Assembly: GCA_019925095.2 (NCBI GenBank)
Contig: CM034388.1
Coordinates: 27,410,934 to 27,474,933, forward strand
Reading direction: 5' to 3'
DNA from: Dendrolimus kikuchii
Taxonomy: Eukaryota > Arthropoda > Insecta > Lepidoptera > Lasiocampidae
Length of the DNA: 64,000 nucleotides
The first letter of the stretch is position 1; the number at the start of each line of letters is the position of its first letter. The notes beneath the pieces are model-generated. The model did no database searches, was not told the origin of the DNA, and worked only from the letters and a program-made list of their open reading frames with translations. Of this stretch, positions 1 through 10,558 are shown in pieces. The translations under genes were made by a program, and so were the position numbers.

Positions 1-43
1 TATTTATTATTCAGTAATTACTTACATTGATTAACGGATAAGA

Positions 44-117
44 TAAATAATTACTCTGGCAGAATTAAATACTGCGATGCCAGCGCGCGTCTATAGGACT
101 TCTTTTATGGCGCGGAT
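44..117 (+). repeat. Repeat H, copy 1
   Basis: About 75 bp running from 'taattactctggcag' to 'atggcgcgga'. It matches 1397-1470 in the same orientation, with the shared blocks 'gacttctttt' and 'tggcgcgga'. I see no TSD or TIR and cannot assign a class; two copies 1.35 kb apart could be dispersed elements or a local duplication. Confidence 0.55.
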
Positions 118-290
118 CTACAAACTATTTTAAAGGGAAAATATTAGGCGCCTCCATCATTCTTAATTCAAATTTAAATTAGAAAAAATAAATACTTCAT
201 AAATAAATTGACTTTTTGATTTTATCTGTATACAGCTATTTTTATTCGTCTGAGTAGAAGTTTTTGGCGGGAACTGAAAGAGGACGTTGT

Positions 291-454
291 GCTGTGCAGT
301 TTTATTTTCTAAAAATGTATAAAATTACTCTAAAATAAACAATAGTTGTAGGATATTGATAGTTTTTGAGTAGTAATTATGTGTTTTTGTGAGAAATGTG
401 AACTGTATAGTCAAATGTGGCTTTTCGAGTTTGCACAAGAACTCCGTTGAATGG
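291..454 (+). repeat. Repeat I, copy 1
   Basis: Aligns over its whole length with the reverse complement of 12565-12728. Shared blocks are 'gcagttttattttctaaaaa', 'gatattgatagttttt', 'gaaatgtgaact' and 'caagaactccgttga'. Two copies 12 kb apart in opposite orientation make it a dispersed element. No coding frame or tail was seen, so class is unknown. Confidence 0.6.
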
Positions 455-1152
455 TGTGGATTGTAGCCTACAATACAACTGCGCCTGGCTTAAAGGCCTA
501 GTTGCCAAGCCTTAAACATAAAAAAAAATCGTCTAAATATTAATCTGATGCTATTTAATATAAAACAACCATAGACAGTTTTGATAGGCGTAACTACTTG
601 TATCATTAGCAAACGTCTACTGCAAGTTAAAAGCACTTACAGCCAATAAATTGGCAACCATTATTTAGATAAATTACGTGCGTTTTACACATGTTTCGTA
701 ATACATAACCTGCACCCACTTATCCAATCGCCAAGTTAGGCATTGCACAAGATCTGTCTCTATGCATATGCTAGACTGGGTGCTGACATCACAACCAGTT
801 TATCACACGATGTAATTGTCAGCTAACATCTCAGACGAACAAAATAGACAGACCGAGCCTCGAACACTCAAAGCTAAGCCGGCTGAAAGAAGCGAATTTC
901 GAAATAGGAAGCCAATCGCCTCGCAATGCCTTACGAAAATGTAGTATTGTTAGTATTAAAAAAACTTAGTTTAAAAAAACCGACTTCCAGAACTAAAAAG
1001 TATAAAATAACTTAATAAAGATTGGTGATATGGTAATTTTTATGATTTGCTCGGCACCGACTTCAAGATGTAGGAAATTTTATATTATTTTGTCTTTTAA
1101 TAAACTAAATAAATTCTTAGTCAAAAATCTTTGTTAAGTTATTTTATAGTTT

Positions 1153-1365
1153 TTAGTTTTTCAAGTGGGTTTTGTTAAACGAAGGTTTTTTTAACACTTC
1201 TGTTATTTGATCATAATAGGTACGTCGTGGTCTACCGATACTAACTCTACCATTCACAATACTGTCATACACTTGTTTTCTGACTCTATTTTCATCTATC
1301 CTCTCTACATGCCCAAACCACCTTAACCTTCCTTTGTCTATTATTGTTATTACATCTTTTTTCAA
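1153..1365 (-). pseudogene. RTE-like LINE C-terminal fragment (J)
   Basis: The minus strand reads a 70-residue frame containing LRWFGHVERIDENRVRKQVY and then GRPRRTYYDQI, ending in TAA at 1153. This LRWFGH..ER / GRPR..DQ pattern is the basic C-terminal tail found after the reverse-transcriptase domain in RTE-like LINE polyproteins of insects. Endonuclease and catalytic RT domains are absent, so this is a 5'-truncated dead copy. It differs clearly from families B and E in this window. The methionine is incidental. Confidence 0.7.
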
Positions 1366-1396
1366 TCCACAACGTTTAGGTTTTGGTATTAATAGC

Positions 1397-1470
1397 TAAT
1401 AATTACTTTGGCAGGATTAAGTATGGCGATTGAAGCGCCGCGTCTGTGAGACTTCTTTTGTGGCGCGGAC
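1397..1470 (+). repeat. Repeat H, copy 2
   Basis: Second copy of the 44-117 unit ('taataattactttggcagg' to 'tggcgcggac'), roughly 80% alike by eye. It lies just upstream (on + coordinates, downstream) of the J LINE fragment. Confidence 0.55.
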
Positions 1471-2007
1471 ACCAATATATACCCACATCACTAAAGTCAC
1501 ATTCTACAAAGAATTTAACAAACACCCAGGCAAATTCTTTTATTGTGAGTACTGCATAATAATGTTGCATTCTATGGGCATAATATCCCTCAAGTATTAT
1601 GCAAAATGCTACGCGTCACTAGACATTCAGGAAGTGATCGTGTGACTTCACATAGCGTAGTCCTCTCATCATTCAAGTATCTTTTCTCAAGAATGACGTT
1701 GAACCGTCCTCCATGGACCGATCACAGCTCAACAATACACTTCACCTCGCTATTGGCCTTGACCGAATAGGTATTTGGTAGATTTTTTGATCTGCCAATT
1801 GTTCTGTCACAGTATATTTGATAAAAACAATCGATGCATACTTTTGAGGCAGGGGAAATACATTTCGTACACTATCGGTCCTTTACTGGGATTAGACCAA
1901 AGCAAGCTGAAGATAGCGCAGATAACAGAGTCGATTGCCGGCATGTTTGGGGACTCAGTAAGGTACCCGTCTGTATGTGGTGAGGTAACCCATGTGCTAA
2001 TACCCCA
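1471..2007. other. No recognisable gene
   Basis: Mixed-composition sequence with two short open frames (71 and 78 codons) that show no family signature. I see no repeat match elsewhere in the window. Confidence 0.4.
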
Positions 2008-2200
2008 CTAAAACCACCTTCCTCCCATGTTCCCCGCGCTTAAGGTAGGAAGGATCCAAGAAGCCGGGTAGATTAACTTCGTCAGCAGAGATTTGATCCT
2101 ACGCTCCTCAGATGATAGAGGACCCCTGCAGCGGTATTACGGGAGATCTTGCGCATACCTGCGTCTCCGGGGCCCCGACTGACGTCGGTACCCGTGAAAA
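2008..2200 (-). mobile_element. K-family retroelement fragment, copy 1
   Basis: The reverse complement carries 'gtaccgacgtcagtcgggg', 'gcgcaagatctcccgtaata', 'ctgcagggg' and then 'gcgcggggaacatgggagg', in the same order as in 13937-14373. Unlike the other K copies it lacks the 'gtgggcgtaactacgttc' block and the poly(A) end, so it is internally deleted and 3'-truncated. Confidence 0.6.
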
Positions 2201-2227
2201 TACTCAGTAGAAATTTACATTAACATA

Positions 2228-2330
2228 GATAGTATAGCAAGAAATGTAATAAATAGTCAAAGAATGTATGAAGTATTAAGAATGTTAGTAAATAGTACGA
2301 AATGTAGTAAACAGTCGGAAACTATGTATA
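2228..2330. repeat. Degenerate short tandem repeat
   Basis: Three spaced variants of 'aaatgta(a/g)taaatagtc' occur within 100 bp. Looks like a decayed tandem repeat; no coding content. Confidence 0.35.
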
Positions 2331-2392
2331 AGAATAATAATGAAATAAAGAGAACCCCACATCTAATGCATCTACATCTAAATGCTATTTTT

Positions 2393-2534
2393 TTAATTGT
2401 GCATAAAAATGCATTAAATCAATAAAAAAAAAACATTACACACACTACCATGTATTTGACACACACAGGCATATATAAGTATACTTTTATGTTTATTGTT
2501 GCCTCGGGGAAATCGTGATTATAGAAGTATAATA
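2393..2534 (+). repeat. Repeat DD, copy 1 (host of a MITE)
   Basis: Matches the reverse complement of 29266-29427, including 'cattaaatcaataaaaaaaa', 'accatgtatttgacacacac' and 'gattatagaagtat'. It is interrupted at its right end by the long-TIR MITE at 2541-2740 and seems to resume at 2747 with 'agtctttg'. Confidence 0.6.
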
Positions 2535-2540
2535 AATAGT

Positions 2541-2740
2541 GTTTCAAATTCGAATTTATTTAACCAAACTTCTCATAACATGACATAGCTATAACAAATG
2601 ATTGATTTGCCTAGTGCGAGGTTCTTTAGGAGCCATATCTCGCTCAGAACGTGACAACCAGGATAACGTAACTTAGCACAATCTTTTGTTACAGCTATGT
2701 CATGTAATGAGAAGTTTGGTTAAATAAATTAGAATTTGAA
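2541..2740. mobile_element. Long-TIR MITE (BB)
   Basis: About 200 bp whose ends are inverted copies of each other over roughly 60 bp (left 'ttcaaattcgaatttattta...', right '...aaataaattagaatttgaa'), with about four mismatches. It is flanked by the direct repeat TAATAAATAGT (2530-2540 and 2741-2751). Long TIRs with a 9-11 bp target duplication are the pattern known for Mutator-like non-autonomous elements; that assignment is an inference. No coding capacity. Confidence 0.65.
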
Positions 2741-3354
2741 TAATAAATAGTCTTTGCTAACAAATTATTATGGTCTAATTTCGACCACGGGCGACCACTA
2801 GTTATTATTATTATTAAAAAGTTGTGCGCGTACATACATACATTTCTACGATTCATTTATATTTATATAGATTTATTTTAATGTAATATACAGTGACTAT
2901 GCAACATGGAACAACAATCACTCAGCAAAAAACGTTACTCTGATGAACTCCTAAAACCTTATTTAAAGCTTAAACGTTTTCTAATTTAAATTCTTTTATG
3001 CATCCCAAACAGATTAAATGCTTCTTTACAATAACAAAGCTAAATGCCCAAACGTTTCTGAAACTCAAATCCTTGAACGACTTTGTTTTAAGAAACCTAA
3101 TTATTGTTAGAAGCAAATAATTCGTATTTTAAATCAAGATATTCTTCATTCACTTAATAATTAGTTGATTGTTAATTATTTTTCTGCACGTAACAATGCT
3201 AATACTAAAAAGGTCAGTCGTGTAGAGGTATATTTAAAAAGAAAACGAAGAGTCAAGGAGTCCCTGTAGGTGAGAAAACAAGTAATGACAGTCATAAATT
3301 GATAATGTAGTAGTTGCGTACGTCATATTAGAAGAACGTTCTGAGTTGCAATGC

Positions 3355-3425
3355 CTGTACATTGAAGCTATTAAAAAAAACAACTGGAATAGACTATATA
3401 AACAATGGAGAACATGATGCACGAT
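3355..3425 (+). repeat. Repeat L, copy 1
   Basis: The block 'aactggaatagac(t/c)atataaa...ggagaaca.gatgca' recurs at 62986-63043 in the same orientation. Class unknown. Confidence 0.45.
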
Positions 3426-3469
3426 GATGATGACCGACAGCAAATTCTTAGACTTAAAATCAGCACTAC

Positions 3470-3762
3470 TTTTTATCCCGTGAATCCCGCGGGAATTTTC
3501 CTGGGAATGATTTAAAGTGGTCAGATAAAAAAAATTGAACTCCAAATGTGATTTGTTTTATTGATCGATAGCAAATTTTTTGCAATAAAACGTGTGATTT
3601 TTTTATCCCGGGACTCCCAAGGGAACTTTCCCGGGAGTGATTTGTAGTTGTTCGCGTACGTAAAAATTAACTTATTCCAACACAGGTTTGATTAAAAGGA
3701 TAGCTTACATTCTTTTTCAAATGCTGCGGTATTTTTTGTCCCGGGAATCCCGCGGGAATTTC
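3470..3762. repeat. Three spaced 'tcccgcgggaa' modules
   Basis: Three variants of 'ttttatcccggga.tcccgcgggaa' start near 3470, 3599 and 3733, about 130 bp apart, each after an AT-rich spacer. Each module is partly self-complementary. The pattern suggests a decayed tandem repeat of ~130 bp with conserved GC-rich cores; no coding frame. Confidence 0.45.
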
Positions 3763-3825
3763 AAGACAAGCGTAGATGAAGTCTCAAGCATATCCTAGTA
3801 TAATACATAATAATCGACAGACAAC

Positions 3826-4037
3826 CACATATACTGTATATCCCCAAATTAAGCAAGTTACGCTTGTATTATGAGTAATATACAACGAACTGCTCTGAGG
3901 CTGATCCTATACACCCAGACCATAGTAAATAACTGAGGTTTTTTTCTGAAATTTACCATACCAGGAATCGATTCCGGAGCCTCTACGTTACAGTGAGGTA
4001 GGCTGGTAAAGGTTTAGACCACTCATCCACAGAGGCC
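3826..4037 (-). mobile_element. tRNA-derived SINE M, copy 1
   Basis: Read on the minus strand it begins 'ggcctctgtggatgagtgg' (A-box-like TGGATGAGTGG), followed about 50 nt later by 'gaatcgattcc' (B-box-like). It ends 'cttgcttaatttggggatat'. It aligns throughout with 28783-28990. RNA polymerase III box order and spacing support a tRNA-derived SINE. It abuts an A-family copy at 4070. Confidence 0.7.
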
Positions 4038-4069
4038 ATCATTTTATTGGGCTGTTGTCATTAATACAT

Positions 4070-4370
4070 TTCTTTACTGCCGGTGTAACCCACACAGGCT
4101 GACGGCCCAAATAGTGGAAATTAGTTACCGATGTCTATGGACATTTGCAACACCAGAAGTGCTGTGAATGTAAAGCTGCCCTTGAAAGGGGGACTGGAAT
4201 CTGGCCACTAATACTGGAAGACAACTCAAGCTTGTTCTGGCAGCATACTCTAAATCAGAGATGACAGTCATTCGGACGGCTAATTGCCACCTGGCTGTGG
4301 ATTGTTTTGTCTGTTCTTACGACAACCCGCAAGAGTAAAGTATTCTTTCGCAAATGACTTTTATCCGTGA
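4070..4370 (-). mobile_element. A-family retroposon, old copy
   Basis: Diverged full-length copy. Tail side at 4070 ('ggctgacggccc', 'gacatttgcaacacca'), head side at 4330-4370 ('gtattctttcgc', 'ttatccgtg'). Many indels relative to the copies at 47380 and 30903, so one of the older insertions. Confidence 0.7.
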
Positions 4371-5342
4371 AGGAGGAGTAAATTTTGCCATGGTTTAACA
4401 CGACAAAAATATTATAATTGATACGTATAAAGAAACATAGACAAAAACAGTTCTGACATCATACAGACCTGTTTTTGAAGTAAAAATTGATTTCTCACTT
4501 AAAGGAAGTGGATATCTTCCCACGACTGGCGGTCACGGTAGACCAACCAAATGCGGTTGCACTTTTTTGCTCTTGAGACGGGAACAATCTCTTTGATCAG
4601 TTTCAGGCTTAAGTTTATTGTAAATAAAAAAGATAGAGGAATAGGAGATAAACATTTGTATGGACTAACCATAATCCCATGAACTGTAGATATAGGAATT
4701 TATAATGTAAAAGAATTCTAGCTAGACGTGTTGCTGGAGAATTTCTTGACGCTTAATACGTTGTAAAGCGGTATATTATAAATAAAATAGGAAGTAGGCT
4801 TCATTTTTAACATTTATATGTGACATTCAGAACTTTATTGGAACTTATTTTTACTAAACACTTTTGAATTTGAGAGAGTTATTTAGATTATTGTTAAGAA
4901 TTATTCAAAAACACTGTCTTTAGACTGACACTTTATGAACATTGTAAAAATTCTAGTCCATAATAACTTAATAGATATTCAATCAACGATCACCAAATAC
5001 ATAAATGGTCATCTAATAACACAGTTTTACTAGACATATTGTAATTTTATTGTCATTCGAGGCACATAATGTAACAATGCATGTGGGACAGGCCGCTTTC
5101 TATGCCCGTAGTCAAGATCACCATTTAAGGTATAGTGATCAGGCACGTGATGACAGGTCGTAAATTAATCGATGGTTTCACTGAGCTTAATAACTTTAAT
5201 TGGTTTGTAACTATTGTTACATAAGGCAGTGGTTTTGTTACAAATGGTTACACTAACGTTTACTATATGTGAATAGCTTCATATTGTTACAACACTTAAT
5301 CTTCTTTACATAACTCATTCATTTATTGTTAGAACAGAATAC
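4371..5342. other. No recognisable gene
   Basis: A+T-rich, with no family match to the rest of the window and no open frame above 60 codons. Confidence 0.4.
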
Positions 5343-5348
5343 TCACTT

Positions 5349-5703
5349 ATGTATTTATTACTAAAATGTAAGTAGTCGTACTATGTGTTATGTATACCAC
5401 CATCGCTATTGTCTCTCATTTCTTTCACCTTCTCTCAATTATTTGGGGTAGGCACAATGTCTTTTCCTTCCATACTCCTCTATTCTGGCATACGATCTCT
5501 GTCACACCATTAATCATCATGTCTTCCTTCACACAATCCATCTATCTCTTTCTCATGCATACCACCATCGCTATTATCATCTCAATTCATACCTGGTGTT
5601 GTCTGGAAGAGATCGCTTCTAAGCGTTCTTTGTGCACAGTTAGTTGTAGTTTTAGTCTGTCAGTTTATTTTTGTACTACTGTACAACAAATCTATTTATT
5701 AAG
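5349..5703 (+). mobile_element. F-family LINE 3' end, split by an E insertion
   Basis: The left part ('taaaatgtaagtagtcgta', 'tgtataccaccatcgc') and right part ('gtctggaagagatcgctt', 'gcacagttag') match the 3' untranslated region of the F LINE at 18118-18440. An E LINE fragment lies between them (5411-5554). No coding part is left in this copy. Confidence 0.65.
5411..5554 (-). mobile_element. E-family RTE-like LINE 3' fragment inside F
   Basis: Reverse complement matches the 3' end of the E copies at 16500 and 32770 ('caattatttggggt.ggcac', 'tcacacaatccatc' in + sense). It is bounded by the duplication ATACCACCATCGCTATT (5394-5410 and 5559-5575; 21 bp with one mismatch if extended leftward). 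This is target-primed insertion of a very short, 5'-truncated copy. The open frame across it on the plus strand is a shadow. Confidence 0.75.
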
Positions 5704-5961
5704 TCGTCGTATCATAGTAGCTAACTCACGCGTGTGTCAAAACAATGACGTTGTTTTGAATCTTTATTGTAAACCATGCATCTTCTTTTCAGTTTTGCCC
5801 TAAAATATAATTATATTGTTATAGTAGGGTAGTTGACAGTCAAATGACCTGAAACACTTTTTATCATTTACAAAATGTCTCAAACAAAAAAACAAAAATG
5901 ATCTCGTAATTTTGTGCAAGTAAAACAGTCTATAACATATAAATTATTGTTTAAACAACTT

Positions 5962-6120
5962 GGTTGCGCCGAGGAACACCTCCTTGTAAGTTCTTCCTCC
6001 CCATCCTCGCCATCAAGTAAAGAATAAAACTTTAAATGAAGAATGCGCTAAACAAGAGACATGGTCAGGAGTGTTAGTGCTGTCACCGCAATATATACAT
6101 ATAAATTGTTGGAACGTTCC
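5962..6120 (+). repeat. Repeat AA, copy 1
   Basis: Shares 'ggttgcg', 'ctccttgtaa', 'aaatgaagaatgcgctaa' and 'gtcaccgcaat' with 44133-44280 in the same order and orientation. Unclassified; possibly a retroelement untranslated region. Confidence 0.5.
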
Positions 6121-6159
6121 AAAATTACTACTCCTTTGTATGATATCCTTCCTCCTGAT

Positions 6160-6480
6160 TTTTTTTTATTTTTTATTGCAGGAGTTCAGCAGACAGGCAG
6201 ACGGCCCACTGGATGGAAAGCGGTTACCACCGCCTATGGACATTTGCAACAGCAAAGTTGCTACAAATGCGCTGCTGCTCTCTTAAGTGAGTCTAGAACC
6301 TGGTCACTAATGCCGGAACACAACTCAAAGTTGTTATGGCAGCATGCTCTAAACCAGGGGTGGTAGCCATCCCGTCGGGCAAATGCCCTACCACCTGGCT
6401 GTGGGTTGTTTAGTCGCCTCTTACGACAGGCCGGCCGCCGGCCGCAGGAAATTGTATTCTTTCTTCGTTCCTGCACGGAT
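6160..6480 (-). mobile_element. A-family retroposon, near full length
   Basis: Poly(T) at 6160-6176 and 'ttgcaggagttcagcagaca' mark the 3' tail on the minus strand. The conserved head 'atccgtgcaggaacg' is at 6465-6480. Both ends are intact. Short open frames on both strands across it recur in other A copies and are not genes. Confidence 0.85.
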
Positions 6481-6965
6481 AAAAATTATCCTCGCCCTGT
6501 TAATGTAAATTATTTGCTAACTTTATCTAACAAGTTCTCTGTATATATTTTATGTAAATTTTTAGTTGTTAATAAAATTGTTTTGTAAGATTTCTTTTCT
6601 ATCAGATTATTCTAAGTATAGCTTTGTAGTTTGTATAATATTTAATTTTGTAATATTTACTAATATGTTTCCACTAAATTATAATTTCATGTACAGATAT
6701 TGTATTATATTATAAACCCTATATATTGTATTCATTTATCTCCAGGTTTGCAGAAAACGTGTATAAATTACTGGCCAAATCTTTAGATTTATTAATATAA
6801 ATATATTTTCCATTTTCACCTGCCTCTTCATACTTCGACATTGGCAAAATCAGTGCTATTTGCATTGCAGCTATGAAAATGAAAAAAAATAATTGTTGGA
6901 ACACATTAAATAGAAAATAAACTGTTGTAACTGAATTTAATGTACATTAAACCATAATCCTAGTG

Positions 6966-7090
6966 AGTGTGTGAAACCGGGGGACGAGTGCAGTGTGGCG
7001 GCGGACTGGTGGCGAGGTAAGTCCTTCCTTGCTTCTTCTTCCACGTCCCTTTGCCTTCTCCCGGCCATCGCATCGCGCCCGCACAATTGT
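6966..7090 (+). repeat. Repeat P, copy 1
   Basis: Shares 'gacgagtgcagt.tg', 'gaggtaag', 'tgcttcttcttccac' and 'catcgcgcccgcaca' with 44880-45002. The 'gaggtaag' block resembles a splice donor, but its recurrence in a dispersed repeat makes that weak evidence. Confidence 0.5.
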
Positions 7091-7181
7091 TATTAAAAAT
7101 ATTTTTATAGAGAAAAGTAGCAAGATGATATTAACTCATCGTTGCGTGGCAGCGGCTTTACGTAATTACGTATTTACGATA

Positions 7182-7500
7182 TTTTTTTTTTTTTTTTTAT
7201 TGCTGAAGCACAACAGACAGGCTTACGGCCCAACTGTGATGGAAAGTGGTTACGGTCGCCTATAGCCATTAGCAATACCAGAGGTGCTGCGAATGTGCTG
7301 CCGGCCTTGAAGGAAAAATTGAAACCTGGCCACTGATGCCGGAACACAACTAAAAGTTGTTATGGCAGCATACTCTAGACCAGGGGCGGTCGCCATCCAG
7401 TCGGGCAAATGTCCTACCACCTGGCTGTGGGTTGTTTTGTCACCTCTTACGAAAAGCCACCCGGCCGCAGGAATTTGTATTCTTTCTCCATTCCTGCACG
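7182..7500 (-). mobile_element. A-family retroposon, diverged full-length copy
   Basis: Poly(T) at 7182-7199, then the tail block ('acaacagacaggcttacggc') through to the head 'ttcctgcacg' at 7500. Substitutions throughout ('gctgaagcaca' for 'gcaggagttca') show an older copy than 6160-6480. Confidence 0.8.
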
Positions 7501-8020
7501 TAGGTAATACTGCCAGGTCCATACAATTTAGTATGTAATCTAGTTAATATTAAAGCAACGGGTCGAATTTTGATATCATTTGATTCCATTGTATAGTGAC
7601 ATAATAGAAGATAAAAGGAGGAAGACTTGTCTTCGAGAAAATGACTGACTTGAAATATGTACATAAATAAATAGACGACTTCCAAATGGTAAGTTACGTT
7701 TTCTCTTTCGTACAACAACTTGGATTATGTTGTTTAAACTTCATCCTACGCTGTTTTTTAATACCATAAACAATAAAGTGTAATCAAGTAGTGCCTTGAG
7801 GGACACCGTATCTTATACACAAATCGGCTTGTGCGCCCACGCTACACGAAATAAGATCGTATCTATGATTGACATTAGCAAAACAATAAAAATCTAGCGT
7901 TTTTCTTGTATAATATTAACAAGTAATAACTGTTGTACTTAACATGTATTTAAGTTTTGTATATATTGTAAAAATAACTATAATTAAGTTTTGCCTTTTT
8001 TATCTTTTATTTATAAATAG

Positions 8021-8475
8021 GGGTCCCGCCAGACGTGGTCCTGCCCTGATAAAATAAAAATCTAAAACCCGATTCTAGTGCCACCTACCGATTCCAAATG
8101 AGACTCTAAACCATCCGGGGACCCACTCAAACACACAAAAATAAAATCATTAAAATCGGTCCAAGGACATTAGGAGGATTCTAGAACCCGATCCCAACAC
8201 CACCTACCGGTTCCAATTGTGAATGAAAGGGTGGGACTTAAAGTATGGAGCCATCTATTTGATGCTTATGCAGAACTAGTACTTACCGATATCTCGGCTT
8301 AAAAAAAATTGCAATAAAAAAACATTTTTTTGATTATAAATTCAAATGAAACATATTCTATGCCCTAAGTTGGAACAAATCCAGCAAAATGAAAAAATCA
8401 TTAAAATCGGTTGAGTAGTTTCGGGGTTCATCGCGGTCAAACTCTGTGACAGGGAATTTTTATTTATATAGATTA
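8021..8475 (+). mobile_element. C-type dispersed repeat
   Basis: Begins 'gggtcccgccagacgtggtc' and contains two 'cgat.c.a.(c/t)gccacctaccg(g)' modules, then 'aaaatcggttgagtagtttc' and an end 'ttatatagatta'. This is the 'ctagctg..cccg' dispersed repeat type common in Lepidoptera; related copies here are at 21062, 27838, 33640 and 60533. No coding frame. Confidence 0.6.
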
Positions 8476-9056
8476 GGTTGTAATTGCTATGAATAAAGAT
8501 TGTATTTATTTAACCTCATTATTTATTTATTTCTTCTTTTTTTTCTAAATTACTATGTACTCAATGTCTTTATATAATGCATGCTGTGTTCGCACCAACA
8601 AGGACAGTCAGCAACCATATTATCTGTGTTCTAGTTTTGTTTACAAGTAAGCTGAGTTGGCCAGTTTGCGAACCAAACTAAAAAAATAAAAAATCTTTCA
8701 TTTTGCCCTTGGATTAATAATATATACTACGTACAATTACATGGGAATCTGGGTACAAAATTAAACGTCCAAACAAGCATAACAAGTAAAATCTAAAAGG
8801 TCCACGACATTATTGACCATATACGTCCGCGGCGTGACTAAAATCCACGTTGCCTTTTATAGATATGCTTGCTTGGAAAACTCAACACTGATTTGTATGG
8901 CAACATTAACTAAATTGAGGGCCGATATAAACAATTATCACATAAATATTATATACATCGACTAAATTATAATCTGACTGAATGTAAAAGTTAAGCAATC
9001 AGGCTGTTTCATTCACGAAACTTAATTTTGTGTTATTCTCATTATGTAGTATCTTA
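8476..9056. other. No recognisable gene
   Basis: A+T-rich; no coding signature and no match I could place in the window. Confidence 0.4.
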
Positions 9057-9708
9057 TCTATACTAATATTATAAAGAGGAAAAGATTGAAGATTTGATTG
9101 TTTGTTTGTTTGCATTGAATAAGCTCCGAAACTACTGATTTGGAAAATTCTTTCACTGTTGGAAAGCTACACTATGCCCTGGTGACATAGGCTATATTTT
9201 CAAAACAATTAGAGATCCTTACTTAAACCCCAATATTGTAACCCAAGGTGTAAAAAATTACCTAAAACATTTTTTACATGCGCTGCGAAAACTATTGATG
9301 ATAAAATAAAATAATGTACTAAGACTTTGCAGAACACATCATTATTTACAAAAAGTGTCTCATCATCATATGCCTAGCTATTATAGTTATGCCACAATAA
9401 GTGTTCATTTGTTTTAAAATTTTAATTGAAATGCCGATATCACGAGTTTAAAAATGTAAGTATTAGAAAAAAGGTTGCGTGGCCGCCGCTCACCCAGCTC
9501 GGCTAGCTAGGCAGCACCTTATGCGATGTAGGCGTCACTGGGGTACGGGCCGTACGGGAGGGAAGTCAATGTGAAGAAATGATATGCCGCGCGGCTCACT
9601 CGCGCGGTCGGCTCCCTACGCAACGTTCGCTCAGTAGGTAATTAAACTCAACAAAAAAGTTATTTTTAGATACCCATGCGAAGCCGAGGCGGGCCAGTAG
9701 TAAACAAT
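9057..9708 (-). mobile_element. C-type dispersed repeat, reverse orientation
   Basis: Starts 'ctatactaatattataaaga' and ends 'atacccatgcgaagccgagg', the reversed 'cctcggcttcgcatgggtat' end seen in this repeat type. Internal block 'cacgagtttaaaaatgtaag' recurs at 61988. A GC-rich patch (9475-9620) is embedded. Confidence 0.55.
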
Positions 9709-10243
9709 ATTTCGCACGTCTAATCCAATACTGAGTATCCAAAAAAGCGAACTTTATAGGAGAGCCAAAAACATTTTTTTAATCATAAATCACTATTATA
9801 TATGTATTATATTATATGTATTATTACAATGCCGTGCTAGTAGATATTTCTGTTACTTTTAAAGAAGGATTAGCGCTATTAGACGTATTTCCATATTTGA
9901 CGATAGATGGCATTAAAAAGTCGATTTGAAAAGTATTAGATTAAGCATGCAATTTGATGATCGAAATATCGGTCCTTAGAAAAGCTGTGAGGTTACTTTG
10001 ATTAAGAGCATAAACCTAAGTAATTCCGGGACTTCAAAGATGAAGGGGAGCAGTAATTTATGGCACTTTTCTCATTCTAAAAACAATCTAATGATGAATA
10101 TTATATACTGTTTCACTGAGAAATTAATGTAACTACTTATACATTTATAGAAATTGTGTATTGGTGATAAATAACAATAAATGTATCTAATTCTCTATAC
10201 TGTTAAATTAGACTAATTACCCAATGGAAAATGAAAGATCAAT

Positions 10244-10440
10244 TTTTATATTGCTGAAATATAGCAAACAGGTTGACGGCCCACCTGATGGAAAGTGGTT
10301 ACCATCGCCAAAGACATTTGCAACAACGTACCTAGGTATATAAGTATTATCAATATACTGCCGGCTTCGAAATTGGGACTGTAACCTAGTCACTAATGTC
10401 GGAACACAGATCAAGGTTGTATGATTTTGGCGATTTACTC
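10244..10440 (-). mobile_element. A-family retroposon, partial old copy
   Basis: Contains the tail block 'cggcccacctgatggaaagt' and 'acatttgcaac', then decays after 'cggaacacag'. The head half is missing. Confidence 0.6.
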
Positions 10441-10558
10441 TTGTAGCAGCGAGAGTTAGAGGTTAAATGATACTTCAGATGGCACAGAGTAGTTTTCACT
10501 GTCAAGTGCTGATGGCTACTGAAATAAACTAACTTACTTTGGAAACGGTAACCTTAAG

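Noticed and set aside
44..1470. The H pair as LTRs of one element
   Set aside because: Copies are only ~75 bp, lack TG...CA ends and enclose an unrelated LINE fragment without LTR-element features.
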